64,000 nt of DNA. Source: Chamaecyparis obtusa. Its lineage: Eukaryota > Streptophyta > Pinopsida > Cupressales > Cupressaceae. Shown piece after piece: positions 30,966 to 42,700 of this stretch; within the stretch, counting starts at the first letter, position 1, and every line of letters starts with the position of its first letter. The position numbers and the translations under genes are program-made. Location: NCBI GenBank assembly GCA_027943335.1, contig BSBK01002075.1, positions 5,326,446 through 5,390,445 of the forward strand, in the 5' to 3' direction. The notes beneath the pieces are model-generated. The model did no database searches and was not told the origin of the DNA. It was given only the letters and a program-made list of their open reading frames with translations.

Positions 30966-33050
30966 ATGCAAAAATGTTGGCATGCCTGCTGGGATCTCTG
31001 CGACCATGGAATAATCTCGCTCATCAGCTGGTAGTTGGTAGAATATAATTTTATCCTTGAGAATCTTGGATACAAACATCCTCCACTCCACTACGCTATC
31101 TGTAAAATGAAAATTCATTTATCAGTCTAGAGTCTTTTTATCTCAAATCAAATCACATATTTAATCAAATTTCATATTTCATACCTGGGTCTCCCTCCTG
31201 GACGTCACTAAAGTGTCTAGATGGTGGGGGCATGGAGTGACTACTCTCTCCATGCTCGCTATGTCTAGGCCTCAATGGTGGTGTCTCTGTGTCGGTACAT
31301 GGGGGCCATTATGATCTTGATGGTGATACATGAATAATGTGTACATCTACACCAATATGACTACCTGGGGGCATCTCCTCTGCTCTCTCCTCCTCCATGG
31401 GATTTCCCTTAGAGATGTGCTCCTCCTCATCTTTGACATCTTCATCCTCCTCTATTGTACCACTATCTTGGTGTGTCCTCTTTGAAAAACCTAGGTCACC
31501 TATAGGATAATCCTCAGGGAAGATAGGGTGGGTCCCCTGTAGACTCTAGTACTTGATGTAATCTCGACTCATGCCTGAATAGGACACATCTGATAGTACC
31601 TCTCTATCCTCTATCTCATCTACATCAGTTTCCTCTATGTAGATGAGATAGAGGATAGAGAGGTACCATCGGATGTGTCCTATTCAGGCATGAGCTGGGA
31701 TTACATCAAGTACTAGAGTCTACAAGGGACCCACCCTATCTTCCCTGAGGATTATCCTACAGGTGATCTAGGTTTTTCAAAGAGGACACTCTAGGATAGT
31801 GGTACAATAGAGGAGGATGAAGATGTCAAAGATGAGGAGGAGAACATCTTTGAGGGAGATCCCATGGAGGAGGAGAGAGTAGAGGAGATGCCCCCAGGTA
31901 GTCATACTAGTGCAGATGTACAATTACTCATGCATCACCATTGAGATCATAACGGCCTCCATGTACCCACACAAAGACACCACCATTGAGGCCTAGACAT
32001 AGCGAGCATGGAGAGAGTAGTCACTCCATGCCCCCACCATCTAGACACTTTAGTGACGTCCAGGAGGGAGACCCATGTATGAAATATGAAATTTGATTAA
32101 ATATGTGATTTGATTTGAGATAAAAAGACACTAGACTGATAAATGAATTTTCATTCTACAGATGGCGTAGTGGAGTGGAGGAGGTTTGTATCCAAGATTC
32201 TCAAGGATACAATTATATTCTACCAACTACTAGCTAATGAGCGAGATTACTCCATGGTCGCAGAGATCCCAATAGGCATGCCAACATTTTTTATGTATCC
32301 AATGAGAGCTGAGGTCTCCCTTAGAGATGTGCTCCTCCTCATCTTTGACACCTTCATCCTCCTCTATTGTAGCACTATCCCAGTGTGTCCTCTTTGAAAA
32401 ACTTGGATCACCTATAGGATAATCCTCAGGGAAGATAGGGCAGGTCCCCTGCAGACTCTAGTACCTGATGTAATCCTATCTCATGCCTAAATAGGACACA
32501 TCTGATGGTACCTCTCTATCCTCTATCTCATCTAAATTAGTTTTATCTAAAATCAAATCACATATTTAATCAAATTTCATATTTCATACCTAGGTCTCCC
32601 TCTTGGACGTCACTAAAGTGTCTAGATGGTGGGGGCATGGAGTGAATACTCTCTCCATGCTCGCTATGTCTAGGCCTCAGTGGTGGTGTCTCTATGTGGG
32701 TACATGGAGGCCGTTATGATCTCGATGGTGATGCATGAGTAATGTGTACATCTGCACCAGTATGACTACCTGGGGGCATCTCCTCTACTCTCTCCTCCTC
32801 CATGGGATCTCCCTCAAAGATGTGCTCCTCCTCATCTTTGATATCTTCATCCTCCTCTATTGTACCACTATCCCGGTGTGTCCTCTTTGAAAAACTTGGA
32901 TCACCTGTAGGATAATCCTCAGGGAAGATAGGGCAGGTCCCCTACAGACTCTAGTACTTGATGTAATCCTGGCTCATGTCTGAATAGGACACATCTGATG
33001 GTACCTCTCTATCCTCTATCTCATCTACATTAGTTTCCTTTATGTATGTT
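30966..33050 (-). repeat. Inverted and direct copies of an acidic exon region
   Basis: Copy A (30966-~31640) and copy B (~31641-32313) form a near-perfect head-to-head inverted repeat with arms of ~670 bp. Partial copies C1 (~32314-32540) and C2 (~32545-33040) have the orientation of A. Read on the minus strand for A, and plus for B, each encodes an acidic stretch (EEDEDVKDEEEH) and a Pro/Ser/His-rich stretch. An intron with a TCTACAG-type acceptor follows, then VEWR-x-FVSKILKD-x-IIFYQL..ERDYSMVAEIP. This is probably the 3' end of the adjacent PMD pseudogene. I know no family for the last segment. Confidence 0.75.
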
Positions 33051-34074
33051 ATCGATGGTCGACGCATGGAGTCAAGTCTTTGATATTACCTCGTCAGATG
33101 TGCATAGTGAGGTACTATTCTAGGGACTCCCTATAATAGGCCAAACTACCTCATCAATTGATCATAATAGTATGGCATCACTATATGATTCTAATGAGCC
33201 TCTAGCACCTTCTGCCACTTTGAATATCTCATCTGAAATCATGTATTAGGCCACTTTGTCATCTGGCAGTAGGGTCTCCATATCACATCGATGCTCAAAA
33301 TGTAGTCTAGACATACCCTCCAATAGAGGATATCTCCAAACTACCAAGCATCTCTCAGTGGATACACAAAGACTCTCAGTGTACTCACATATACCATCAC
33401 TGGAACTCCCTATGGATGTGTACATGTGAAATTCTCAAACAGCCAAATCTGCAAGAGCGTGGATATCGACAAACTCTCTGATATCTCACTAGCTGACCTA
33501 GCTCATGGTATAGCTGGGCTAACATACTGCGACCCCATGAGAACATGGTCCTCTCCCTCTCCATCCTCTATATAAGATGTGTAAGAGGTGTACAAAATAT
33601 GGCACCCTTTGCATTGGGTAACATAACCAAGGATATTATGCAAAGCATTATCCTCCGTACTAAAGGTGTAGGTCCTGATAGTATGGATGAAAATAGGACC
33701 TGATCTGACCTAGTTCGCATTTGTGGAACCCATCCTGTACAATACTCCTTGTCTGCATTGATCTCCTTGGAATCTTGTTGTGCTCTAGGTCTGACTGTCT
33801 CACCTCTAACTGGAAGCCGCAAGATCTTGGAGACATCCTCTAATGTCATTGTGATCTCTCTGGAGGGAAGATGGAAGGAGCATGTATCCTCATCCCACCT
33901 CTCTATCAGAGCTGATAGCATGGCTTGGTGTAGTTTGATCTATGGAAGGAATGATACCCAATATAGTCCCACATCTCTTAGTAACTGCATCTCATCATCA
34001 TCAAGCTCAAACAGTCTCTCTCTGACCATGACTAGCAACTCTCCAAAGGGATGCTCTTGGAGACAGACCAAGTC
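33051..34074 (-). pseudogene. Plant mobile domain (PMD) pseudogene, main exon
   Basis: From the acceptor at 34075 the exon encodes DLVCLQEHPFGELLVMVRER, then LSALIERWDEDTCSFHLPSREITMTLEDVSKILRLPVRG, the signature start of the plant mobile domain (PF10536; MAIN/MAIL-like and MULE-associated proteins). TAG stops occur after VSFLP and after LTHLI. Further on, MLAQLYHELGQLV followed by a frameshift resembles the later PMD block; beyond it, decayed matches continue to ~33060. PMD proteins function in genome stability or silencing, and are often carried by transposons. Confidence 0.7.
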
Positions 34075-34392
34075 CTGCAAGAACAAACATACATCATATC
34101 AGTAATCTACATCATCAAATCTAAAAATATAAGTTGAATAGGTCAAATTTGACCTCAGTTAGGTCAAGGATGACCTTACTGGGTCAAAGTTGACTTGACT
34201 GGGTCAGGGATGACCTTGTTGGGTCAAGGTCAACCTCATCCCAGAATAGGTGAAAACCTTCCAGTCAATGTTGACTTTCTTGGGTCAAAGTCAACATAGA
34301 TGGGTCAAGGTCAACCTATAGGGGATAGGGTCGACCTTTCCTATGAAAAAAAGGAATTTGGAAAATACAAAAGCATACAACAACAAACTCAC
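34075..34392 (-). other. Intron of PMD pseudogene with GGTCAA/TTGACC repeats
   Basis: Donor GTGAGT (34387-34392, minus) and acceptor TTGCAG (from 34075) frame a 318-bp intron. Within 34135-34335, TGGGTCAAGG and its complement TTGACC alternate about a dozen times, giving overlapping short palindromes. TTGAC is the W-box core bound by plant WRKY factors; any regulatory role is speculation. Confidence 0.65.
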
Positions 34393-34473
34393 CTCATGAA
34401 GTGATCGTCCAGTAGCCAGACTGTGCCTCAGAAGCTCTATGAGCATCGCTCAAAGTTCTTCTCTCCTCGGCAT
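34393..34473 (-). pseudogene. PMD pseudogene, first exon
   Basis: Twenty-seven codons from ATG 34473 (MPRREEL-stop-AMLIELLRHSLATGRSLHE), ending in phase 0 at GTGAGT. The TGA at codon 8 is a probable CGA-to-TGA change. The start is chosen because the frame then reads straight across the intron into the PMD exon. Confidence 0.55.
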
Positions 34474-36526
34474 CTTCCTTCCTCTTTTTGAATCTACAAA
34501 TGGTAGGCATGAGTAAGTATCTCTTCCTTTTCCTTATTTTTAGTTCAAATTAGGGTTTTATTAGGGTTTCTTTTAGGGTTTACTCATGGTAAACTCAAAT
34601 TTCCCTTCTTATGCATTTAGATAGACATTCATTCTTTTCATCATAACTTGAGCTTGGTAACTCCATGTTTAGTGCCATAAGTGGCATTGGAATCATGATT
34701 TAGATACCTAATTCCTTGAATTAGTTTAGGAAGATTAGGAATCCTTCTAATTGGTTTAGGAAAGGACTTTTCAATAAACTGCATATCCAGTGAATAGAGT
34801 TATCATTATCACCTAGTTTCATGCTTCAGAAGTAGAAAGCCAAAATAGGGGGGCATAAGGGGATTTATGCACTTCTCAATTATCATATAGTAAGCTCTAG
34901 GTGATTTATGGATTTTCATTAACCTTGTGTAGTGCAGGTTCTAACAATTTTCTGCAGGATCTCTACATTGAGGACTTGGCTATATCCTTTTTATTTACTA
35001 TGATGTTTTCTTACTTTAGCTTGCATATTCACATATTGTCATATCTAAGCTAAAGTGGGGGATAAATGTATCATCTTAAAATGGAAGAACTTCCATATTG
35101 ATAGGTTTAGCACCCTCTTTTAGTACATTTATCATGATAGACGTACATTTAGGATGCATTCTGCACTTGATTTCTTCATTCTAGGTGAAATTAGGGTTAG
35201 GATCTTGAGGATTCTCCTTAATTTCCCTCTTCCATGGCTCTATTTTATAGGTAGGACTTAGAAATAGGTCCTCCTAGCTCTCATTATAATCATCATAGGA
35301 TTTTGTTCCTCTCCTTGGCACTCTTCCCTATTCTGACATCATTTCTAGGTCTCCGGGCATCCTCGAGACCTCATGTTTCTGATTTTGGCAGGATCTGGAC
35401 CCCTGGGTCATAGATGAGGTCATCCCTAACCTAGGTCAACGTCTAGTTCATCCCTGTCCTAGGTTAGAGATGAGGTCATCTTTGAACTCCTTCAGGATTT
35501 GATTCCCCTTTTCAAAATATGGTCCTGGAGGGCCCCGAAATCAATGTCGGGCCTTCAGATCCAAGTGCAGAAAGGTTTTAATTTAAAATTCATTTAATTA
35601 TTTTCCCTCCTTAGTTGGTTATTTTGATTGGATCATAATTTGAGATGAAATTTGAATTACAGATCCTTACATTACTCTAGGAGCCTCACCTTGAAACCTC
35701 TATATAAAGACTCTCATTTGCATTCATTTTCACCAAGAAATTTCATGAGCAAGTATCCATCAAGTGGAGACAACACAATTGAGCAAGAAATCAATGGTGG
35801 AGTGGAGATGCAAGATTGCAAGAGGATGATATAGAAGATCAAGCAATTTTTGATATCAAGCATTTTTGTGAGCACACCATTGTGAACATCTATTTGGAGC
35901 AAGAGATATCCTTCCTTGATCCACCATTATCAATATTCAAGCATTCAAAGATACAATCATGTGGGAGAAATTATGGATTATGATTTTGGTAAGAGTACTT
36001 TAGCCTTGAGGGCTTGGTATGCTTTCTTATCTTATTGAAATCTATGCATTGTTTCCTCATAGATATTCATGCTAGGGTTTTAATCTAGAGGATTAGATCT
36101 TGGCATTACACTTTCAATACACACACACTCTATTACAATTGACTATTCGTAGAGGTGGAGATCACCAAAATGGGGGTTTGACTAAGGTAAAACCCTATAT
36201 AGCCACCCCAAAACACCATTTTCAGATATCTACAATCATTGTTTTGAGAATTGAAGTGCAGATCTAAGTTCCCTTTTCGATGAACTTCTGAGATCCTTGA
36301 ACAAAATCAAAGTCGACCTTCAAAATCCTGAGGTAGTCTTTGACCTTTTATCTGGGTCAAAGACTACCTGCTTCTAGAAAGACAAAAGTTTTTTGGTCCT
36401 GAATCTAGTTGCAGAATCTTCCAAGATTGTGCACAGGCTTCAGAAAATAGGTATTTCTAGATCTATCCCATTATGAGGTATGTATCTTATTCTATTTGAT
36501 TTCAAGCATTTCTAGATTTATATTAC
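34474..36526. other. Non-coding; possible decayed LTR or promoter
   Basis: I see no ORF. TTTTAGGGTTT-type runs occur at 34545-34585. TATATAAA at 35701-35708 is followed by C/A-rich then leader-like sequence to ~36250, as in an LTR U3/R or a Pol II promoter. A 15-bp-arm hairpin lies at 36331-36369. No LTR partner is present. Confidence 0.4.
36331..36369. other. Perfect 15-bp inverted repeat, 9-base loop
   Basis: AGGTAGTCTTTGACC and its exact complement flank TTTTATCTG. The arms carry TTTGACC/GGTCAAA, resembling the motif repeated in the PMD intron. No T-run follows, so a terminator is not suggested. Confidence 0.7.
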
Positions 36527-37668
36527 CACTACAACATTTGGGGTCGAATTTCAACACCAATTTGCGACGTCACTACAATTTGTGTTTTTTTTTGCAAGTT
36601 TCCCTGATGGTGTTGTTATAGCAATGATATCATCATAATTGCAACACCCATTTGGTTATAAACAAAAAAAAAGAAAAGAAAGTGTCATTTGTAATTTGTG
36701 AATTCAAAGACCTGTCGCGAAGATGACACTACACTTTTGCATGGCGCAAAGAGGGCATTCAAGTTTGTCATGCGCAAAGAGGCTGACACTATGTGGGAAG
36801 AGGGCACTGGCACTTGAGGTAGGAATTCGAGCTTTGTCTTCTCATTAAATCAATTTCAGTGACATTGTTTACATCTTAGCATTATTAATAGTGGCATTAT
36901 TTACATCTTAGCATTTGGAATGCTCGATGACCCACGAGCTTTGAGAGCTAGGGCATCATTGCTATTACATTCAAGGAATTGTGTGAAGTGTTTGATCTCT
37001 CTTTATTTGTTTTTCTATTGATATTCACTATGTGCGTACTCCCCATTTATGATCATTTCATGAGGAAATGCCTTAATGGCTCACGGGCTACAAGCTACGG
37101 CATGATACATTGTTCATGAGCTCACTGTTTAATACTAGCATTGTTTACATCTTTTCATTTGGAATGCTTGATGACCTGCAAGCTTTGAGAGCTAGGGCAT
37201 CATTGCTATTACCTTCAAAGCATTGTGTAAAGTGTTTGATCTCTCTTTATTTGTTTTTCTATTGATATTCACTATGTCTGTACTCCTTGTTTAAGATCAT
37301 TTCACAAGGAAATCTCTTGATGGCTCAAGGGCTACAAGCTAGGGCATGCTACATTGTTCATGAGCTCACTGTTTAATATTGGTATTGTTTGCATCTTTTC
37401 ATTTGGAATGCTTGATGACCTGTGAGATTTGAGAGCTAGGGCATCATTTCTATTACCTTCAAGGCATTGTGTGAAGTGTTTGATCTCTTTATTTGTTTTG
37501 GTGTTGATATTCACTATGTGCTACTCCCCGTTTATGATCATTTCATGAGGAAATGTCTTTATGGCTCACGGGCTGCAAGCTAGGGCATCATACATTGTTC
37601 ATGAGCTCACTATTTAATACTAGCATTGTTGATGAGTTCACTATTTAATATCTGGCCAGGCTATGTAA

Positions 37669-38820
37669 ATGGTACCAGGCCAACCCAATCAGCCCAACAA
37701 AATGTGTCATGTTTATCTTTGTCAAATACACTCATTCACCATTTTGTTCTTGTTCTTCACACAAATATTGCATCAAAAGTAATTGTAAATAATGATTCAA
37801 AGAAAAAAGAAACAACTACAATAGGTCAGACCCCAAAAGAATACAGTCAACTACAATAGCTCATAGTCTCAATGAAGTAAACAATGTATAAAACAATATA
37901 TGGTGCACAACAATAGAAAGCATGCAATGACATCAATAACATTGTATGATAAAATTCAATAATCTTATTTTTTATTAAAATCTATTCAAAACTCCTATCA
38001 GCTCATTGCCCAATAGTTAAACTAACCTATGACTTCAAAGGAGGAATTATGAAATATAGTTGTAGGTAGTTATCTCTTCTATAATGAAAATGGTACTAGG
38101 CCAACCCAATCAGCCCAAAAAAATGTGTCACGTTTATCTTTGTCAAATACTCTCGTTCACCTTTTGTTCTTGTTATTCACATAAATATTGCAACAAAAGT
38201 AATTGTAAACAATGATTCAAAGAAAAAAGAAACAACTACAATAGATCAGACCCCAAAAGAATACAGTCAACTACAATAGCTCACAGTCTCAATGAAATAA
38301 ATAGTGTATAAAACAATATATGGTGCACAATAGTAGCAAGCATGCAATGACAACAATAACATTGCATGATAAAATTCAATACTCTTAGTTTTTATTCATA
38401 TCTATTCAAAACTCCTATCGGCTCATTGTCTAATAGTAAAACTAACCTATGACTTCAAAGGAGGAATTATGAAATATAGTTGTAGGTAGTTATCTCTTCT
38501 ATAATGAAAATGGTACTAGGCCAACCCAATCAACTCAACAAAATGTGTCATGTTTATCTTTGTCAAATAAACTCGTTCACCATTTTGTTCTTGTTCTTCA
38601 CACAAATATTGCATCAAAAGTAATTTTAAACAATGATTTAAAGAAAAAAGAAACAACTACAATAGATCAGACCTCAAAAAAATATAGTCAACTACAATAG
38701 CCCATGGTCTCAATGAAATAAACAATGTATAAAACAATATATGGCGCACAACAGCAACAAGCATGCAATGACAACAATAACATTGCATGATAAAAGTCAA
38801 TACTCTTTGTTTTTATTCAC
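37669..38820 (+). repeat. ~420-bp tandem repeat, ~2.7 copies
   Basis: Units start ATGGTACCAGGCCAACCC at 37669 and recur at 38092 and 38512 (spacing 423 and 420). Each ends with TAGTTGTAGGTAGTTATCTC. Two more copies start at 41487 and 41906 (spacing 419). Confidence 0.88.
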
Positions 38821-40186
38821 ATTGCACATGCATAATTGTAGATGAGGATCAGTAATAGGGTGCCAGGCATTGCTTAGATCCTTTGGATCTAACCCCATCT
38901 TTTCCTTCCTTATAGGTTTTGGATCATACAAGAGCATACTGGATTGAACCCCAAGTCAACACTTCATTACTTCAGGCAATGTCTGGTACCTTCATTATTT
39001 ATGTTGATCTATATGTATGTTTTCATTCATTCATATTCTTCTGAAAGTTAATCTTTATGAGCTCAAATTCAAAATTGTATGTGTATTATTTTATTGTTGA
39101 TGTCCCTATTTGATGTCCCTATTTGATCTAATAGCATCAATATAACAAACAGAGCACCGACCAATCAAATAGGGACATGAGGTGCTCAAACAGTGAGCTC
39201 ATAAAACAATATATTTAGTCTTAATAAAATCTTATAAAACAACATCTATTGTGTGAAGTGTTTGATCTCTCTTTATTTATTTTGGTGTTGATATTCACTA
39301 TGTAGTACACACTGTTTATGATCATTTCATGAGGAAATATCTTGATCGCTCACGAGCTACAAGCTATGGCATGATACATTGTTCATGAGCTCACTGTTTA
39401 ATACTAGCATTATTTACATCTTTTCATTTGGACTGCTTGATGACCCGCGAGCTTTGAGAGCTAGGGCATCATTTCTATTACCTTCAAGGCATTTTGTGAT
39501 GTGTTTTATCTCTCTTTATTTGTTTTGTTGTTGATATTCACCATATGGTACTCCTCGTTTATGATCATTTCATGAGGAAATGTCTTCATGGCTTGTGGGC
39601 TGCAAGCTAGGGCATCATGCATTGTTTATGAGCTCACTGTTTGATCGCCTCATGTCCATATATATTTACTTCGAAGGAGGAATTATGAAATATAGTTGTA
39701 GGTAGATATCTCTTCTATAATGATGGAGGAGTGAAAGGTAATGATCAATGAGGTTGCTGCTATTAGATCATACATTAACACACTTACTATTTTGAATTTG
39801 AGCTCGGTCATCATGCAATGTTATTGTTGTCATTGCATGCTTGTTGTTGTTGTGCACCATATATTGTTTTATACACTATTTATTTCATTGAGACTGTGAG
39901 CTTGGTTTTTCTTTCAGAAGTGTATGGCTTGACTATGCACATGCATAATTGTAGATGGGGATCAGTAATAGGATGCTATTCAATGCTTAGATATTTTTGA
40001 TCTAACCCCTATCTCTATTTTCTTTGTAGGTTCTAGATCACACAGGGGCACACTATATTCATACCCGGGTCAAAAATTCATCACTTCAGGCAATGTCTGG
40101 CACCCTTATTATTTATGTTCATCCTCTTGTATGCCTGTACTCTTGCATTTTTTCTTAAAGTTATTTTCCTTGTATAGTACATACAA

Positions 40187-40187
40187 G

Positions 40188-40238
<51 letters not shown>

Positions 40239-40239
40239 T
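40187..40239. repeat. (TA)n(CA)n microsatellite
   Basis: About 20 TA dinucleotides to 40226, then about seven CA. Confidence 0.95.
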
Positions 40240-41486
40240 GTAATCTTTAGATGCAATTTTTTTTTTCCTTTACATGTATCTTTGCATGAAATGAGCACAA
40301 ATTAAATAAGATCATCTAATAATGCAAACTAGGGTACTATAGTCACTCATCTAGTAATTAGTTCCCCAAACCATTACTAAAGATTGAACATAAGTCTAAG
40401 TCCCCAAATCTATTGTTCTATGTGTATAAAAACAATATATGGTGCACAACACCAGCAAGCATGCAATGACAATAATAACATTGCATGATGCTCGAGCTCA
40501 AAAGCAAAGAATTAAGTGTGTTAATGTATGATCTAATAGAAGCAACCTCATTGATCATTACCTTTCACTCCTCCATCATTATAGAAGAGATAAATACCTA
40601 CAACTAGGGCATCATGCATTGTTTACGAGCTCACTATTTGAGCACCTCATGTCCCTATTTGATTGGCCAGTGCTCAAACAATGAGCTCATAAATTGTGAC
40701 ACCCATTTGGTTATTAAAAAAAAAATGTCATTTGTAATTTGTGAATTCGAAGAGCTACCATGAAGATGACACTGCACTTTTGCATGGCATAAAGAGGGCA
40801 TTTGATTTTGGCATGCGTGAAGAGGCTGACACTATGTGCGAAGAGGGCACTGGCACTTGAGGTAGGAATTCAAGCTTTGTCTATTTGATCATAAATGGGG
40901 AGTACCACAGTGAATATCAACAACAAAACAAATAAAGAGAGATCAAACACTTCACACAATATATGTTGCTTTATAATATTTTATTAAGACTAAATATATT
41001 GTTTTATGAGCTCACTGTTTGAGCATCTCATGTCCCTATTTGATTGGTCGGTGCTCTATTTTTTATATTGATGCTATACGATCAAATAGGGACATCAGTA
41101 ATAAAATAATACACTATGTGGTACTCCCTATTTATGATCATTTCATGAGGAAATGTCTTGGTGGATCACGGGCTGCTGCAAGCTAGGGCATGATACATTG
41201 TTCATGAGCTCACTGTTTAATAATGGCATTGTTTACATCTTTTGATTTGGAATGCTTGATGACCTGCGAGCTTTGAGAGCTAGGGCATCATTTCTATTAC
41301 CTTCAAGGCATTGTGTGAAGTGTTTGATCTCTCTTTATTTTTTTTTGTGTTGATATTCACTATGTGGTACTCCCCGTTTATGATCATTTCATGAGGAAAT
41401 ATCTTGATGGATCATGGGCTACAAGCTAGGGCATCATAAATTGTTCATGAGCTCACTATTTAATATCTGACCAGGCCATGTAAATG

Positions 41487-42290
41487 GTACCAGGCCAACC
41501 CAATCAGCCCAACAAAATGTATCATGTTTATCTTTGTCGAATACACTCGTTCACCATTTTGTTCCTGTTCTTCACACAAATATTGCATCAAAAGTAATTG
41601 TAAACAATGATTCAAAGAAAAAAGAAACTAAAATAGATCAAACCTCAAAATAATACAGTAAACTACAATAGCTGACACTCTCAATGAAATAAACAGTGTA
41701 TAAAACAATATATGGTGCACAACAGCAGCAAGCATGCAATGACAACAATAACATTGTATGATAAAATTCAATACTCTTAGTTTTTATTCAAATCTATTTG
41801 AAACTCCTATTAGCTCATTGTCAAATAGTTAAACTAACCTATGACTTCAAAGGAGGCATTATGAAACGTAGTTGTAGGTAGTTATCTCTTTTATAATAAA
41901 AATGGTACTAGGCCAACCCAATCAGCCCAACAAAATGTGTCATGTTTATCCTTTTCAAATACACTCATTCACCATTTTGTTATTGTTCTTCACACAAATA
42001 TTGCATCAAAAGTAATTGTAAATAATGAATCAAAGAAAAAAGAAACAACTACAATAGATCAGACCCTAAAAGAATACAATCAACTACAATAGCTCACAAT
42101 CTCAATATAATAAATAGTGTATAAAATAATATATGGTGCACAACAGCAGCAAGCATGCAATGACAACAATAACATTACATGATGCCCAAGGTCAAATTAA
42201 AAATAGTAAGTGTATTAATGTATGATCTAATAGAATCAACCTCATTGATCATTAACTTTCACTCCATCATTATAGAAGAGATAACTACCT
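41487..42290 (+). repeat. ~420-bp tandem repeat, second array (~1.9 copies)
   Basis: Same unit as 37669-38820; starts at 41487 and 41906. Confidence 0.85.
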
Positions 42291-42312
42291 ACAACTAGGG
42301 CATCATACATTG

Positions 42313-42384
42313 TTTATGAGCTCACTGTTTGAGCACCTCATGTCCCTATTTGATTGGTCAGTGCTCAAACAGTGAGCTCATAAA
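42313..42384. other. 24-bp perfect inverted repeat, 24-base loop
   Basis: Arms TTTATGAGCTCACTGTTTGA.. (42313-42336) and their exact complement (42361-42384) flank a loop containing CATGTCCCTATTTGATTGG. Diverged versions lie near 40628-40692, 39110-39210 and 41005-41060, so this hairpin is a recurring module. Confidence 0.85.
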
Positions 42385-42700
42385 TAATGCATGATGCCCT
42401 AGCTTGCAGCCTGCAAGCCATCAAGACATTTCCTCATGAAATGATCATAAACGGGGAGTACCACATGGTGAATATCAACAAAAAAACAAATAAAGAGAGA
42501 CCAAACACTTCATACAATATATGTTGCTTTATAATATTTTATTAAGACTCAATATATTATTTTATGAGCTCACTATTTAAGCACCTCATGTCCCTATTTG
42601 ATTGGTCGATGCTTTGTTTGTTATATTAATGCTATTAGATCGAATAGGGACATCAGTAATAAAATAATGCACTTACTATTTTGAATTTGAGCTCATAAAG

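Larger units (their letters stand above)
36527..42700. repeat. Complex tandem and inverted repeat field, likely CACTA subterminal region
   Basis: It begins CACTACAACATTTGGGG, a CACTA-like terminus, with a second CACTACAA at 36571. Several repeat families alternate in both orientations: ~420-bp units (37669-~38820; 41487-~42290), ~240-bp units (36850-37640, 39235-39660, 41110-41490), a ~200-bp unit at 38823-39030 and 39938-40140, and a block at 36690-36840 repeated at 40725-40880. Complex subterminal repeats are typical of CACTA elements. The opposite terminus was not found. Confidence 0.55.

Noticed and set aside
34545..34585. Interstitial telomere repeat (TTTAGGG)
   Set aside because: Only two or three spaced AGGGTTT words, also common in plant promoters; not a tandem array.
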